DNA from: Candidatus Hodarchaeota archaeon
Lineage (GTDB): Archaea > Asgardarchaeota > Heimdallarchaeia > Hodarchaeales > Hodarchaeaceae
DNA: 37,615 nucleotides
Direction: 5' to 3'
Assembly (NCBI GenBank): GCA_016839625.1
Contig: JAEOTY010000059.1
Span: forward strand, 1 to 37,615
In this document: one piece after another, positions 9,021-17,995 of the stretch
Layout of the letters: each line of letters opens with the position of its first letter
How positions within the stretch are numbered: the first letter of the stretch is position 1
Notes under the pieces: generated by a model
What the model was told of the DNA's origin: nothing
What the model saw: only the letters and a program-made list of their open reading frames with translations
Database searches by the model: none
Program-made: the position numbers and the translations under genes

Positions 9021-9057
9021 CCTAGATGTGAGCAATTCAGTTATAAATGGTGAGAAT

Positions 9058-10695
9058 ATGAGTTCTAAACCAATTGATTTCATTCTTCAATCCAAATTAT
9101 TTGTAATTCTATTGATAATTACAATTCTCCTTTCTAGTTCAGTAGTTATACTGAATCCAGTCGATCCATCTACTCCAAGGTTGGGAAAAATTACTATTCA
9201 GAACGAAGGGACATTTGATCTAAGTACATATCCATATTTGGATCGTCGGGTATTGGGTATATGGAACAGCCTTCGAGAGTTCTATTCTGTAAAAGACTTG
9301 TCAAATACCAGTATAAATGATATAACTATTCTTCCAGATATTTTGTCTCACTATTTTTTAGCATTTACCACTTATGGTCTAGCACAGATTGTTGACTCCA
9401 CTCCAAACTATAGAACATCCTACTATACAGAGTTGTTTGATAAAATCATTCAAATGATGAATTCTTCGACTATAGAATATTATGAATGGACTGAGCTCGG
9501 TTACACTCATGAATATTATTCATCATTTGGAAATGGTTTTCGGGGACCCTCAAATATCATGTGGACCGGCCATTACGCTCTAATGGAGTTACTATATTAC
9601 AATGTATTTCGTGATCCTAAATACAACAGCGAAATTAAATTCTACATGGATGATTGGAACACATCTCTCACTTCTACCTTAACATGGGATAATAAAACAT
9701 CTCTAGATGATCAGGGTCGTCCCCTTGGACGTTGGGGTTGTGGATTAATTCCTTGCGAACCTTATATTGTATTTGTCCAATGTAATAGTATTCCATTTTA
9801 TACAATGCGGCTTTATGACGCGCTTCATAATACAAACTATCAGGATGCTTCTTTACCAGGAATAGATTGGTGGCAGACACACATGACTGATGAAAATGGA
9901 GTCCAAATTGATGGGTATTATGTTTTCGAGCCTTTATCTGGACAACAATCGTCATTAGCGGAGCAGATTGGAGATGTTCCTGGTCCCTCTATGACTTATG
10001 GGTTAGATAATGTTCCCAAAGTAGCAACTTATGGATCAACTTGGGCAATATCGTTTTATAATGCGTTTGGTGAAACTGAAATCGCCTCGACCTATTACGA
10101 TACGTGGAAGAATCTTTTTGTACACTATTCTCCTGATGATCAAGCTTATGCGCCAGATTCTTACCACTTTCCTAGTAGATTTGGAATTTTTGATCTTGTT
10201 GGGACCTTATTCGCTTATTTCTGTATTCGTGAGATGGGAGATGAAGACCTTTTCCGTAAGTTGGAAAATTGGTTTTATGGTCCGTTTCCAGGTGAATGGG
10301 ATGGATATAAGTATCGTTTTGATACGAGTGCTTTAGGGGATCTAGGACCATTTATGGATCCGATTTTGAACTTTGCTTACGCGTGGTGCCACGCGGATTC
10401 CACTTTGAAAGATTTAATGGATACACGAGATGATGAATTCTTTAATACAACTCCTTACATTTCTCATGAAAGTACCCAAGATGGTCTCTTTATTTACCAA
10501 GCGTACTTTGATGAAGCTGAACAAGCCTTTATTCTTACAGTGGAAGCAAACGAAGATACGGTGCTCACAATCGATCAATTTCAAAATGTACAAGGTGTTT
10601 ACACGAAATCTGGTGAATATGACGATTGGAGTCAAAACGGAAACCAGATGATGCTTACTCTCACTCCTGGGACCTATTCTTTTGTCATAATCTGA
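9058..10695 (+). CDS. Exported linalool dehydratase/isomerase-like (Ldi domain) protein
   Basis: About 545 residues. An N-terminal hydrophobic helix (KLFVILLIITILLSSSVVIL) serves as signal peptide or anchor, so the rest is outside the membrane. The body resembles the alpha/alpha barrel of linalool dehydratase-isomerase (PF18566): a GPSNIMWTGH motif (its His is residue 172 from this start) and PCEPYIVFVQCN with two cysteines nine apart (233 and 242). In the Castellaniella defragrans enzyme the corresponding active-site residues are His129, Cys171 and Cys180, with the same cysteine spacing. The C-terminal ~80 residues look like a small beta domain. LDI adds or removes water on terpene alcohols; the substrate here may differ. 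ATG 9058 with GGTGAG is chosen over GTG 9028. It heads an operon with four membrane/ABC genes. An unrelated glycosidase-like alpha/alpha barrel is the alternative. Confidence 0.72.
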   Translation: MSSKPIDFILQSKLFVILLIITILLSSSVVILNPVDPSTPRLGKITIQNEGTFDLSTYPYLDRRVLGIWNSLREFYSVKDLSNTSINDITILPDILSHYFLAFTTYGLAQIVDSTPNYRTSYYTELFDKIIQMMNSSTIEYYEWTELGYTHEYYSSFGNGFRGPSNIMWTGHYALMELLYYNVFRDPKYNSEIKFYMDDWNTSLTSTLTWDNKTSLDDQGRPLGRWGCGLIPCEPYIVFVQCNSIPFYTMRLYDALHNTNYQDASLPGIDWWQTHMTDENGVQIDGYYVFEPLSGQQSSLAEQIGDVPGPSMTYGLDNVPKVATYGSTWAISFYNAFGETEIASTYYDTWKNLFVHYSPDDQAYAPDSYHFPSRFGIFDLVGTLFAYFCIREMGDEDLFRKLENWFYGPFPGEWDGYKYRFDTSALGDLGPFMDPILNFAYAWCHADSTLKDLMDTRDDEFFNTTPYISHESTQDGLFIYQAYFDEAEQAFILTVEANEDTVLTIDQFQNVQGVYTKSGEYDDWSQNGNQMMLTLTPGTYSFVII

Positions 10696-10706
10696 GGTGT
10701 TAATCA

Positions 10707-11357
10707 ATGGAAGAAAATACTACATTTAAGAATAAAATATTGTCTTTACTACGGATAGAATCGGTTCCAATGACAAAGTGGACTACTGGTGGAACATTAA
10801 TCGGGATAATTGCATATTTTGTATTTGCACCATTAGAGTTACCAAATTATACTTTCATGGGATTAGATCTAGGAATTACTGTAATTCCTATCACGGGTGG
10901 GGTTGACCTGGGGCTTGTGATTATCGTTCTTATAGCAGCTTTTTGTGGTCCACTTGCAGGTTTTTTTGTTGGTTTTTTCGGATCTTTAGGTGTTAGTATT
11001 CTTTATACGCAACAAATTATTGCCTTAGGGTTCATCAATTTTGCGTTTGGTATGTTAGGATTCATAGTTGGTATTCCGCGGTACACCCAGGCCGAAGGAT
11101 TTGCTGATGGGAGGAAAATTGCTCAGTTACTCCTATTGATTTTAGCTGGTTATTTTCTCATGATAATACTCTATTTGCTTGGTTTAATCATGATTGCTGG
11201 GCAAAGTTTTGAAGGGACTTTGCTCTATAATTTTGCGCCATCTTTCTCAATAACACTGATTTCTCTTTTCCTGTTTGCGCCAGTACTAGTAAGAATCAGT
11301 GAAATAATCATAAATGAAAGTATTAAGATTCTCGAATCCCGAGTTGAGACCGAATAG
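10707..11357 (+). CDS. ECF transporter S-component-like membrane protein
   Basis: A 216-residue protein with about six hydrophobic helices. The stretch GLVIIVLIAAFCGPLAGFF followed by VGFFGSLGVSIL resembles the helix 2-3 region of ECF S components (small-residue-rich, GPl.G...G), which bind vitamins or metal ions in the membrane. The ATG at 10707 follows GAGGTG (10694-10699), which overlaps the stop of the LDI-like gene, so the two are coupled. No ECF T-component or ECF ATPases are next to it; the only ATPase in the operon is LolD-like. It may thus be a stand-alone substrate-binding membrane protein or share an ECF module encoded elsewhere. The fold call is moderate. Confidence 0.65.
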   Translation: MEENTTFKNKILSLLRIESVPMTKWTTGGTLIGIIAYFVFAPLELPNYTFMGLDLGITVIPITGGVDLGLVIIVLIAAFCGPLAGFFVGFFGSLGVSILYTQQIIALGFINFAFGMLGFIVGIPRYTQAEGFADGRKIAQLLLLILAGYFLMIILYLLGLIMIAGQSFEGTLLYNFAPSFSITLISLFLFAPVLVRISEIIINESIKILESRVETE

Positions 11358-11441
11358 CATTTGAATTAGAGTGGGGAGGCTATTACTCATTTATTATCTG
11401 AAAAACTAAACAAAGACACTTAATTCAAGGAAAGCAGGAAT

Positions 11442-11894
11442 GTGAAAACGCGAGCCAATTTCGCAATAATTGGTTTTATGTTTCTCTTTATTATCACCCA
11501 TGCCCTCATTTCGGAGTTTGGTTTCTTTAAAAGGACATATGAGAATATTATCCCCTTATTAGGTGGCTTTTCTCCATCTATTACTCATGACTCTGTATCA
11601 ACCCGTAATCCTGCGCTCGAGGCATTTTTTGCCATTCTTTCCGACCTTCCAGGGGCTTATTCTTTTTATTTTTCTCCTATTATCGTAACAGTTCCGGATG
11701 TCATAAATAGCCAAGTTAATGGGCAAGCTATTCCTCAATGGATTGGTGTTCAAAACTCTCAAACTGGCTCCTTGACAGTTCTTCAAACCCAACAACTATT
11801 ATATTTGATATTCATTGCAATAATAGTAATTATTTTTTCCTCATGGATATTCAAACGCTTCTATCACAGACAGAAACTGAAAGGGAGAGTATGA
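11442..11894 (+). CDS. Two-TM protein with extracytoplasmic loop, unknown function
   Basis: A 150-residue protein with one helix near the N-terminus (FAIIGFMFLFIITHALI) and one near the C-terminus (LLYLIFIAIIVIIFSSWIF), separated by ~85 residues probably outside the cell. Its shape recalls CbiN-type accessory proteins of metal ECF transporters, and it follows an S-component-like gene, but no sequence motif proves this. It starts with GTG at 11442 after a purine-rich AAGGAAAGCAGGA and ends seven bases before the next gene, so it is part of the same operon. No family recognised. Confidence 0.6.
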   Translation: MKTRANFAIIGFMFLFIITHALISEFGFFKRTYENIIPLLGGFSPSITHDSVSTRNPALEAFFAILSDLPGAYSFYFSPIIVTVPDVINSQVNGQAIPQWIGVQNSQTGSLTVLQTQQLLYLIFIAIIVIIFSSWIFKRFYHRQKLKGRV

Positions 11895-11900
11895 CAACGT

Positions 11901-13097
11901 ATGGGAATTAAGAAACAATTAAACCTCTGTCGTCATGCTTTTCGCAATATTCAAGTATACTCTGGTAGGACTATTAGTATTATAATTTCAGTCAGTATTA
12001 TTATTGGAATTCTCACTGCTGTTGATTTTTTACGAGAGGGAATCAACCAGGACGTGAATGCATCCTTGGCTTTTGCCCCTGATATTTTAGTACAAGGTTA
12101 CGACGCTGGAAGGGTTGTTCCAGTTGACAACGCGAAAATCCAAGAAATTGAAGCGATTGAAGGGATTCAACTTGTCACACCAAGAGCGTGGGGATATCTT
12201 TCTGCAGGAAATAAACTTTACACGATGATGGGGATCGAAGTAGATAGTTATCCTATTGATAAGGCTGAATTAGAGTTTGAAATTCGTTCTGGAAGATTTC
12301 TGGAAGAAAATGAAACTTATCCTGCTTGTGTAATCGGCTCTGGGGTTGCTGAAGTCTCATTTGCACAAGTTGGTTCAGTTTTATTGCTAACTGATATTAA
12401 TAGCCACGAATATGAAATGGAAGTCGTGGGAATTTTCTCTGTAGCTTCGAAAATATACACTCACGACTTAATCTTAACTGATATTCAATATAGTCGTGAA
12501 TTCTTTAATATGAACGTAAATCGTTCTACTGACATTGCTGTGTGGATTAACCCGAGCTCAACTGTTAGTTCTTCTGAGATTGCTTCAACGATTAGTGATA
12601 CGGTAGATAATGTTAAAGTGATTGACAAGGACACATTGGGGAATTTGATTCAACACACAACAAATGAAAGAGCGGGTTACTTCACTATTATCTGGACAGT
12701 TTTGTTAATTGGCTCCCTATTGTTTGCATTCACACTTTCCTCTGCAGTTTCTAATGAAGCACGTAAAGAAATTGGTTTATTGAAGACCTTAGGGTTTTCT
12801 ACTTTCGATGTTCTTGAAATAAGATTACTTGAATTTACTATAACAGGATTCATTGCTTCTACTATCGGGATTTTTTGCGCTATCATCTATGATTTTTATT
12901 TGGGAGCTCCTATCTTAGCAGACTTCATGCTTGGATGGTCTATGCTTTTTCCCCCTTTTATTTTACCATTAAGGATAACATTTGATGGCTTGCTTATAGC
13001 ATATGGAATTGGTATAATCCCTCTCTTGATAAGTACAGTAGTTCCTGCCTGGAAAAGTGCAATTACAGAACCTGATGAAGTATTAAGGGGGCTTTAA
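11901..13097 (+). CDS. MacB/FtsX-type ABC transporter permease
   Basis: A 398-residue protein with the MacB layout: one N-terminal helix (ISIIISVSIIIGILTAV), an extracytoplasmic core domain (~residues 45-245, including a PRAWGYL and a later VVGIFSV typical of MacB_PCD), then three C-terminal helices of the FtsX domain (~255-395) with the conserved cytoplasmic ARKEIGLLKTLGF element. It overlaps no gene but lies six bases after the previous stop and one base before the ATPase gene. Such permeases do not import; they act as mechanotransmitters that extract or release lipids, lipoproteins or peptides at the outer face. Here it may handle the membrane-anchored LDI-like protein or its product (inference). 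Confidence 0.9.
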   Translation: MGIKKQLNLCRHAFRNIQVYSGRTISIIISVSIIIGILTAVDFLREGINQDVNASLAFAPDILVQGYDAGRVVPVDNAKIQEIEAIEGIQLVTPRAWGYLSAGNKLYTMMGIEVDSYPIDKAELEFEIRSGRFLEENETYPACVIGSGVAEVSFAQVGSVLLLTDINSHEYEMEVVGIFSVASKIYTHDLILTDIQYSREFFNMNVNRSTDIAVWINPSSTVSSSEIASTISDTVDNVKVIDKDTLGNLIQHTTNERAGYFTIIWTVLLIGSLLFAFTLSSAVSNEARKEIGLLKTLGFSTFDVLEIRLLEFTITGFIASTIGIFCAIIYDFYLGAPILADFMLGWSMLFPPFILPLRITFDGLLIAYGIGIIPLLISTVVPAWKSAITEPDEVLRGL

Positions 13098-13098
13098 A

Positions 13099-13785
13099 GT
13101 GGAAACTAAGGCAATTATTGAGACTCAGAATCTTTGGAAAATCTATGGGACATCAATACAAGAGGTAGATGCAATACGGGGTGTTTCCATACAGATACCA
13201 CGTGGTAAGATCACGTGTATCACAGGTCCTAGCGGTAGTGGGAAATCTACACTTCTAGCTTTGATAGGTTTATTAACATATCCGTCTCGCGGACAGGTTA
13301 TATTGGAAGGAGAATCAATGACTGGTATGTCAGAAATTACTTTGACAAAAATCCGGCGTGAAAATTTCGGGTTTATTTTTCAATATCAATACCTCTTGCC
13401 TCACTTTACAGCTCTTGAAAATGTGCGAGTACCATTATTCTCTCAAGATATTTCATATAAGTGCGCTACTCTGCAAGCAATGGAAATGTTAGAACAGCTA
13501 GATTTGGCAGAACGAGTTGATTTCCAAGCCAGAAAATTATCAGGAGGAGAGGCTCAACGTGTATGCATTGCCAGAGCTTTAGTCAGTAGACCCTCGATAT
13601 TGATTGCAGATGAACCCTCGAGTAATATTGACTCAAAACTGACCGAGGAATTTCTACGACTCGTTCTAGAGCTTCGAAAAGATCGTGGACTTACTGTAAT
13701 CATGGCCTCCCACGATCCTCAAGTTATTAAAATTGCTGAAAATGAGATCGGGTTAAAAGATGGAGTCATTAAAGATGATTATTAA
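13099..13785 (+). CDS. LolD/MacB-type ABC transporter ATP-binding protein
   Basis: A 228-residue ABC ATPase with Walker A GPSGSGKSTLLAL, signature LSGGEAQRVCIARAL, Walker B ILIADEPSSNID and H-loop MASHDP. Length and motifs fit the LolD/FtsE/MacB subgroup. The GTG start at 13099 follows AAGGGGG in the end of the permease gene, one base after its stop; they form one transporter. It ends the operon that begins with the LDI-like gene. Confidence 0.93.
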   Translation: METKAIIETQNLWKIYGTSIQEVDAIRGVSIQIPRGKITCITGPSGSGKSTLLALIGLLTYPSRGQVILEGESMTGMSEITLTKIRRENFGFIFQYQYLLPHFTALENVRVPLFSQDISYKCATLQAMEMLEQLDLAERVDFQARKLSGGEAQRVCIARALVSRPSILIADEPSSNIDSKLTEEFLRLVLELRKDRGLTVIMASHDPQVIKIAENEIGLKDGVIKDDY

Positions 13786-13856
13786 ATCGAAACTTCCAAT
13801 GGCCACTCTAAAAATTGTAGCATTGGATCTTTTACCAAAGAATTGAAGCGATTACC

Positions 13857-14372
13857 ATGACAAATAATAGTACTTTTCAACAACGATTGAAAGAAATTGT
13901 AGTTATTATAAGAAAGTATGGATATCAGATGCTTGAAGGACTGACCTCGGATGAGTTGACTTGGCGTCCTGACGGAACAAGAGCCAGAACAATTCAGAGT
14001 TATCTTAGACACATTATTAACGCTGAAATATATTGGTTAAAGACTCTTGATGACGAAACATTTGATTTTCTTCCGAGTGATGCCTCTTTTGATGAATTAA
14101 TGGAGGCATATCAACAACTAGAAGGCCACATCGTTCAATCAATAGACAAGGCCTCACCTGACGATTTAATTCCTCGGGTGCCATTATTTCAAGAAAAAGA
14201 GCTTCATCAGAAAGGATCCTTAGCTTGGATGGTTGAGAGAACATCGTTGCATGCGATTCATCACTTTGGTGAAGTAGCTCATATTCGCTATTCGCTTGAA
14301 ACCCCCCCGAGTATAAAGCCAACTTGGGGTAATGTGATGGACTCTATCATCTTTCTCAATGATCATAAATGA
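13857..14372 (+). CDS. DinB-like four-helix-bundle protein
   Basis: A 171-residue protein of the DinB/YfiT superfamily. The pattern is LTSDELTWRP..., a first metal-type histidine in YLRHIINAEIYWLK (helix 2), and the C-terminal SLHAIHHFGEVAHIRYSL with the paired histidines of helix 4. Members bind a divalent metal through three histidines; some are thiol (bacillithiol, mycothiol) transferases or hydrolases, most have no known role. It lies 71 bases after the ABC ATPase on the same strand and converges on the acyl-CoA dehydrogenase gene with 25 bases between stops. Confidence 0.85.
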   Translation: MTNNSTFQQRLKEIVVIIRKYGYQMLEGLTSDELTWRPDGTRARTIQSYLRHIINAEIYWLKTLDDETFDFLPSDASFDELMEAYQQLEGHIVQSIDKASPDDLIPRVPLFQEKELHQKGSLAWMVERTSLHAIHHFGEVAHIRYSLETPPSIKPTWGNVMDSIIFLNDHK

Positions 14373-14397
14373 GGGGAAACGAAACCCTACTCTTTCA

Positions 14398-15558
14398 TTA
14401 GCAGCCTAATCTTCTTGCGATTACCAAGCGTTGCATTTCGCTTGTACCCTCTCCAATTTCTAATAATCGCTGATCTCGGTAAAAACGTTCCACTGGGTAC
14501 TCTTTCATAAGACCGTACCCTCCATGTATTTGAACAGCTTGGTGAGCTACTCTTTTAGAAACTTCAGAACAATATAATTTGGCCATGGCAGCTAATTTCT
14601 TGTACTCGTCTCTTCCTTGATCAAAATACCACGTAGCTTTGTAGAGGAGATTTCGTGCAGCCTCAATCTCAACTGCCATATCAGCCAGTGAAAAAGATAT
14701 GGCTTGAAACTTTGAGATTGGTTTACCAAATTGTTTTCGTTGCTTAGCGTACTCTAAAGCAAGTTCAAAGGCACCTTGCGCGCACCCTAATCCCATGGCT
14801 CCAATGGAAAGTCTTCCTTTATCTAGAGTATCCAGCATTTGATGAAACCCTTCTCCGCGTGAGCCAAGCATACTGCTTTCAGGTACTCTACAGTCAGTAA
14901 AATAGAGTTCAGAAGTTATAGATGCTCGCCAGCAGATTTTTTTATGCATAGTTCTGGTTTCAAATCCTTTAGTATCTTGGTCAACTAGAAAACAAGTGTA
15001 CTCTCGTCCACGTCCGTCAGCTCTGGTACCAGTAATAGTTTGTACTGTAGAACCAAGAGACACAGGAGTAGATCCATTGGTAATGAAAATTTTTGATCCA
15101 TTTATTACCCATTCATCACCATCTTTCACAGCTTTCGTTTTTGTCCCTCCTGCATCACTACCAGCCTCAGGTTCAGTTAATCCAAACCCCCACAACTTTT
15201 CCCCGGTAGTAAGCTTCGGTAGATAGTGTTCTTTCTGTTCCTCTGAGCCGAAATAATAAATGGGCCCGATTCCTAGCGAATTATGGGCAGCAACGGTAGC
15301 AGCTTGAGATCCATCTATTCTTGCAATTTCTTCGACTGCTACAATGTATGAAAGATAAGATAGGCCGCTTCCTCCATATTCCTCAGGAATAGTAACACCC
15401 ATTAGACCGAGATCCCCCATTTTCCTGGTTAAGACAGGCGAAAACTCCTCCTTCGCATCAAGTTCTTCGGCAACAGGTTTAATCTCTTTTTCAGCAAAAT
15501 CTCGCACTGCATCACGCATCATCGAAGCTTCTTCAGGTAAGTCGAAATTCATAGTCAT
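14398..15558 (-). CDS. Acyl-CoA dehydrogenase
   Basis: A 386-residue flavoprotein of normal family length. Visible are the N-terminal helical domain, FAD/substrate motif GFGLTEPEAGSDAGG (~residue 130), the middle beta-domain and the C-terminal ALEYAKQRKQFGKPISKFQ, QIHGGYG and IGEGTSEMQRLVIARRL; the Glu of the GEGTSE motif is the expected catalytic base of the short-chain class. It oxidises an acyl-CoA to the 2,3-enoyl-CoA and passes electrons to an electron-transfer flavoprotein, not encoded here. ATG 15558 is preceded by GAGGTGG with seven bases spacing; ATG 15552 is a near alternative. It appears monocistronic. Confidence 0.96.
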   Translation of the reverse strand: MTMNFDLPEEASMMRDAVRDFAEKEIKPVAEELDAKEEFSPVLTRKMGDLGLMGVTIPEEYGGSGLSYLSYIVAVEEIARIDGSQAATVAAHNSLGIGPIYYFGSEEQKEHYLPKLTTGEKLWGFGLTEPEAGSDAGGTKTKAVKDGDEWVINGSKIFITNGSTPVSLGSTVQTITGTRADGRGREYTCFLVDQDTKGFETRTMHKKICWRASITSELYFTDCRVPESSMLGSRGEGFHQMLDTLDKGRLSIGAMGLGCAQGAFELALEYAKQRKQFGKPISKFQAISFSLADMAVEIEAARNLLYKATWYFDQGRDEYKKLAAMAKLYCSEVSKRVAHQAVQIHGGYGLMKEYPVERFYRDQRLLEIGEGTSEMQRLVIARRLGC

Positions 15559-15707
15559 ACATTTTCCACCTCATGATTTCTAGAAGATATATTCTCAATA
15601 TCTTTGGATAATTTTTACTCTAAATTAGATGCTTCTTAGTTTTAGAAAACATCTTTAATCTCCCCATTTTAAACCTTCATCATATTGATTATTTGAAAAT
15701 TATTCCT

Positions 15708-15715
15708 AAAAAAAA
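15708..15715 (-). terminator. T8 terminator after the 109-residue membrane protein gene
   Basis: Read on the minus strand, TTTTTTTT follows the stop of the 109-residue membrane protein gene by about 18 bases and stands before the acyl-CoA dehydrogenase leader. This is the usual archaeal termination signal. Confidence 0.5.
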
Positions 15716-15733
15716 TGACAAATCTTTGTTTGG

Positions 15734-16063
15734 TTAGGCTTCTATGTGTTGTTCTGGAAGAACATTATACCAAACTAATCCTAACAACCCAAAAATGAGA
15801 CCCACAACAGCACCTACCACAAGAGACATGAGAATGAAGCCAATGAATGGAAAATTGATTGGTGGTCTTCCTGAGTCATCAGATGGAGAACTGAATACAC
15901 CAGTGTCATAAGATCCTCCCAGTAATATGACAACAAACAAGATCAGAGAACATACAATACCAATCGTAAAAAAGAATAATGGGCCACCCTTTGAGACCTT
16001 ATGTCCGCCATAGATTTTCATATATAAAGAACTAGGTTTTTTTTGCACTTCATTATTTGACAA
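15734..16063 (-). CDS. Small two-TM membrane protein, unknown
   Basis: A 109-residue protein with a short polar N-terminus, a first helix (GPLFFFTIGIVCSLILFVVI), a ~25-residue polar loop rich in Ser/Asp/Pro, and a second helix (FPFIGFILMSLVVGAVVGL then IFGLLGLVWY). No family recognised. TTG at 16063 is chosen as start because AGGTGA lies seven bases upstream (16071-16076 on the plus strand). The larger membrane protein gene lies 94 bases upstream on the same strand, so both may be cotranscribed. Confidence 0.65.
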   Translation of the reverse strand: MSNNEVQKKPSSLYMKIYGGHKVSKGGPLFFFTIGIVCSLILFVVILLGGSYDTGVFSSPSDDSGRPPINFPFIGFILMSLVVGAVVGLIFGLLGLVWYNVLPEQHIEA

Positions 16064-16157
16064 TTGGAGGTCACCTGAATATAAATGATTTAGATCTGGC
16101 CTTTTCTATTAAAAATCTTTTTATCTTAGTTAAAATGATCAAGATTAATCGATAATT

Positions 16158-17237
16158 TTATACTACTCCCATTAACAAAAAGAAAATATAATGACCAATG
16201 AGTACCAATAAACCACCAATAATACAGATCATATTTAATATTCGCAAATAACCAAGAACAGGATGAGCTTTCTCGGTACTCTCTCCATCTATTTTAACAA
16301 GCTGTTTTATGATCACTTGCCAACCTACTGAGGCTAATCCCAACCAGATAGCTATAAGAAATGGAATCATTGAAGGCCAACGTTTCACTATGCAGAAAGG
16401 ACAGTGATGAGGTTCACCGAGGGGTTGACCCAGAATGTCTTTTGAGGCAAAAATCCAGAGAGGAGTAATAAATTCTTGTAAAGAAATTACAAATAATGGA
16501 GTAACAACAAGAGCTAAAACCGCAGAAATTATCAAAAGTCGTGGATTAACTACTTGAAAGAATTGCAAAGCTGTAACTGAGATAAACAAAAGTAGGGTAA
16601 GAAAAAAAACTAATGAAGCAGTATTATTACTCAAACTGAGTAAAGGGGTATAATCTGCAGCCTCATTATAGACATTACGACAACAATTGACTTGGATGGG
16701 TTCTAAAAACCAAAAATACATCAAATCAAGTCCCGAATCAAGTATAAGCAGAGGAAACATGATGAACAGGAATCCTTTAGAAAGAACTGACAAAAGATTA
16801 AGCTTTTTAGTTTGTTTGTTTATATAATCTAGTAACAGCCACAAACCGTATCCAAATGGAATGATTAACTTAATGAGGATATCAATAAATCCAATTGGAT
16901 TCGCCTGTAGCACTCCATAAGGACACATGGCTCCTGGAATTATCGGTACGAGTGTTACAAGAACGTAGTAAAAGTAGAAAACATTAACTGAGCGAGATGC
17001 TAGTAAGATAACCCCGATCATGCTGAGTAAATAGTATTTTTTTTCTGCGTAATGAAATTGTCTCCCCTCTTTTTGTAGTTTTGATTCAATGATTCTGTAT
17101 GCGATAAAACTGCCATAACCTGCTAATAAAAGAGTCAAGAAACTTAAAACTAGTTCAATGGCAATATGGAAATTCCAAATCAAAGTTAGAGAGCTCCAAT
17201 ATCCAGAAGGATCATCTTTGGAATAGTGAAAAATCAA
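16158..17237 (-). CDS. Polytopic membrane protein with CxxC motif, unknown
   Basis: About 359 residues with eight or nine predicted helices. Cysteines cluster in the loops: CPYGV after the third helix, NCCRN in the middle loop and HHCPFCIVKRWPS before the last helices. The CxxC plus other loop cysteines and histidines suggest a metal, heme or disulfide-exchange role, as in DsbB/VKOR-like proteins, but no family match is certain. The only start in reach is TTG at 17237 without a clear ribosome site, so the N-terminus is unsure. It is divergent from the small anchored protein gene at 17306, with 68 bases between starts. Confidence 0.65.
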   Translation of the reverse strand: MIFHYSKDDPSGYWSSLTLIWNFHIAIELVLSFLTLLLAGYGSFIAYRIIESKLQKEGRQFHYAEKKYYLLSMIGVILLASRSVNVFYFYYVLVTLVPIIPGAMCPYGVLQANPIGFIDILIKLIIPFGYGLWLLLDYINKQTKKLNLLSVLSKGFLFIMFPLLILDSGLDLMYFWFLEPIQVNCCRNVYNEAADYTPLLSLSNNTASLVFFLTLLLFISVTALQFFQVVNPRLLIISAVLALVVTPLFVISLQEFITPLWIFASKDILGQPLGEPHHCPFCIVKRWPSMIPFLIAIWLGLASVGWQVIIKQLVKIDGESTEKAHPVLGYLRILNMICIIGGLLVLIGHYIFFLLMGVV

Positions 17238-17305
17238 TATATTTAAAATCTTTGTTGTAGTAGAGTGATTAAATAATCATATTCTGGTTATAGGGCGTCC
17301 TTTGA

Positions 17306-17719
17306 GTGGTCTCCGTGAAGAAAATCATCATTGTGCTAACTATTGCAGCAATACTGTTAATAGGAGGAGTCATAGGCTTTAATTTGTTACGAATGATGAA
17401 TGATACTGAACCACCAGCAATTATTAAAGTAGATTATGATTCTAATCCAAAGGTTAATTCATCTTCCACAATTCATATCTATATCGATGAAATCTCTGGT
17501 ATTGAATCGTGTAGAATCTATTATCGAGTCAATAGTAATGAATGGATTTCTAAAGAGATGCGACGTTATGTTATCCTTTGTTGCCCTCCTCGCTATTTAA
17601 TTCGATTAGGACCCTTTACAGAAGTAGGAGCCCAGTACGACTTTTATTTTGAAATTATAGATAAAAAAAATAATATGCTAATTTCTGATATCTATTCATT
17701 TAAAATAATCGAGTCTTGA
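17306..17719 (+). CDS. Membrane-anchored small extracellular protein (beta-rich)
   Basis: A 137-residue protein: N-terminal helix (KIIIVLTIAAILLIGGVIGF) then ~105 residues outside the cell. The outer part reads like an Ig/fibronectin-like beta sandwich: EPPAIIKVDYDSNP, SSTIHIYIDEISGIESCRI, YYRVNSNEWI, then YDFYFEIIDKKNN, a pattern seen in archaeal surface proteins. GTG 17306 is used; GTG 17315 is an alternative. It is divergent from the Cys-rich membrane protein, which hints at a shared envelope role. No specific family recognised. Confidence 0.65.
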   Translation: MVSVKKIIIVLTIAAILLIGGVIGFNLLRMMNDTEPPAIIKVDYDSNPKVNSSSTIHIYIDEISGIESCRIYYRVNSNEWISKEMRRYVILCCPPRYLIRLGPFTEVGAQYDFYFEIIDKKNNMLISDIYSFKIIES

Positions 17720-17772
17720 AGTTAAAATATTGAGGAATGGAATTTAAAAAAGGATGATCTTTCTAGCCCATG

Positions 17773-17790
17773 ACTTTTTTCCAAAAAAGT
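17773..17790. terminator. Inverted T6/A6 repeat, likely bidirectional terminator
   Basis: ACTTTTTT, two bases (CC), then AAAAAAGT: perfect 8-base arms 54 bases after the stop of the anchored-protein gene. The T6 run on the plus strand suits archaeal termination. Confidence 0.4.
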
Positions 17791-17987
17791 ATATTGACAA
17801 AAGCTGAATGCACATAAAATTACATTTATTAGGAATTAAGCATGAATTAAGCTTGAATGGCAATTCAATAAGGAAAAAATTTGTGATTTCATTGATTTTA
17901 CACTTCCATTTATAAGAGAAAAAGGATAAAAAGACATTCTTATTAAAGGATTGGAGACACAATAAAAAAGAGAAGGCAATCCGACTC

Positions 17988-17995
17988 ATATAATA
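17988..17995 (+). promoter_or_regulatory. TATA box for the CofD-like/PCI-like gene
   Basis: ATATAATA stands about 68 bases before the ATG at 18060; a start ~26 bases downstream gives a leader of about 40 bases that contains GAGG at 18049-18052. Confidence 0.4.

Noticed and set aside
9028-9057. GTG 9028 as the start of the LDI-like gene
   Set aside because: It would lie only eight bases after the TATA-like box, before the expected transcription start, while ATG 9058 has GGTGAG and places the signal helix at the usual distance.
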